In this document: positions 63,907 through 64,000 of the stretch, one piece after another
How positions within the stretch are numbered: position 1 is the first letter of the stretch
Layout of the letters: the number at the start of each line of letters is the position of its first letter
NCBI RefSeq assembly: GCF_000264995.1
Contig: NW_006767438.1
Span: 833,491-897,490 of the forward strand
DNA: 64,000 nt
Reading direction: 5' to 3'
DNA from: Punctularia strigosozonata HHB-11173 SS5
Taxonomy: Eukaryota > Basidiomycota > Agaricomycetes > Corticiales > Punctulariaceae
The notes under the pieces: generated by a model
The model's input: only the letters and a program-made list of their open reading frames with translations
Told to the model about the DNA's origin: nothing
The model's database searches: none
Made by a program: the position numbers and the translations under genes

Positions 63907-64000
63907 CTCTTGCTTCCGCTCTGTCACTCGCCGCTCCGAAGCCTCGTTGAGAGGTTATGAGCCCTGCCTCGACCTCATCTTCCGCGTACGAACCTTTCTG

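Overview
The window is nuclear DNA of a filamentous basidiomycete, most likely an agaricomycete. The reasons are dense genes split by many 48-75 nt GT-AG introns, a Ngaro-type DIRS retroelement, a MYND-finger gene and a GH18 chitinase of fungal architecture. Exon joins given here were built by reading splice signals and frame by eye and were not tested against transcripts. The window holds two assembly gaps (14181-14624 and 41175-41368), each flanked by a direct duplication of the neighbouring sequence. I saw no rRNA, convincing tRNA or CRISPR array.

The dominant feature is a two-family gene system that I do not recognise from any named system. Family one (called WYWD here, after a conserved motif) has twelve copies: nine intact genes of about 185-223 aa and three pseudogenes. 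Family two (called WECK here) has four intact genes of 306-467 aa and one deleted copy. WECK proteins carry a PD...(18-25 residues)...E-C-K signature, typical of the PD-(D/E)XK restriction-endonuclease-like fold, followed by a C-terminal arm that is strongly acidic in two of the four. Members of both families have three exons, a very short first exon and phase-0 introns. All four intact WECK genes lie head-to-head with an intact WYWD gene, and three of the four intergenic gaps are 639, 644 and 653 bp (the fourth is 822 bp). WYWD and WECK subfamilies match within pairs, and most WYWD promoters contain CACGTG 80-145 bp before the start codon.

Layout: 0.8-5.8 kb, WYWD1/WECK1, a deleted WECK copy and WYWD2. 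5.9-12 kb, a 6.06-kb Ngaro-like element with split direct repeats. 12-14 kb, WYWD3 pseudogene and an orphan gene. 14-15.4 kb, gap and a ~170-bp tandem repeat. 15.8-23.6 kb, WYWD4/WECK2, WYWD5 pseudogene, WYWD6, WYWD7/WECK3; part of this block is a segmental duplicate of 4.2-12.6 kb. 24.7-33.5 kb, a conventional region with an eIF4E-family gene and an aldehyde dehydrogenase - glutathione transferase - aldehyde dehydrogenase cluster. 34-39.3 kb, WYWD8, a MITE, WYWD9 pseudogene and WECK4/WYWD10. 39.7-47 kb, a secreted Ser/Thr-rich protein (partly duplicated around the second gap), an orphan gene and a tandem pair of orphan paralogues. 47-53 kb, an S1/P1 nuclease with a hAT-like element in its promoter, a nucleotidyltransferase-fold gene and a GH18 chitinase. 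54-56.5 kb, three tiny spliced genes for secreted peptides ending in Cys-Asn-(Pro/Ser). 58.5-61 kb, a MYND-finger protein. 61.7-63.3 kb, the head-to-head WYWD11/WYWD12 pair.

How the genes could work together: the WYWD/WECK modules look like repeatedly duplicated bidirectional nuclease-plus-partner cassettes that are decaying and rearranging. The constant spacing and matched subfamilies point to joint function. The role (genome defence, allorecognition, selfish element or another) is inference only. The ALDH-GST-ALDH cluster suggests detoxification of aromatic or reactive aldehydes, and the chitinase and S1/P1 nuclease are secreted hydrolases.
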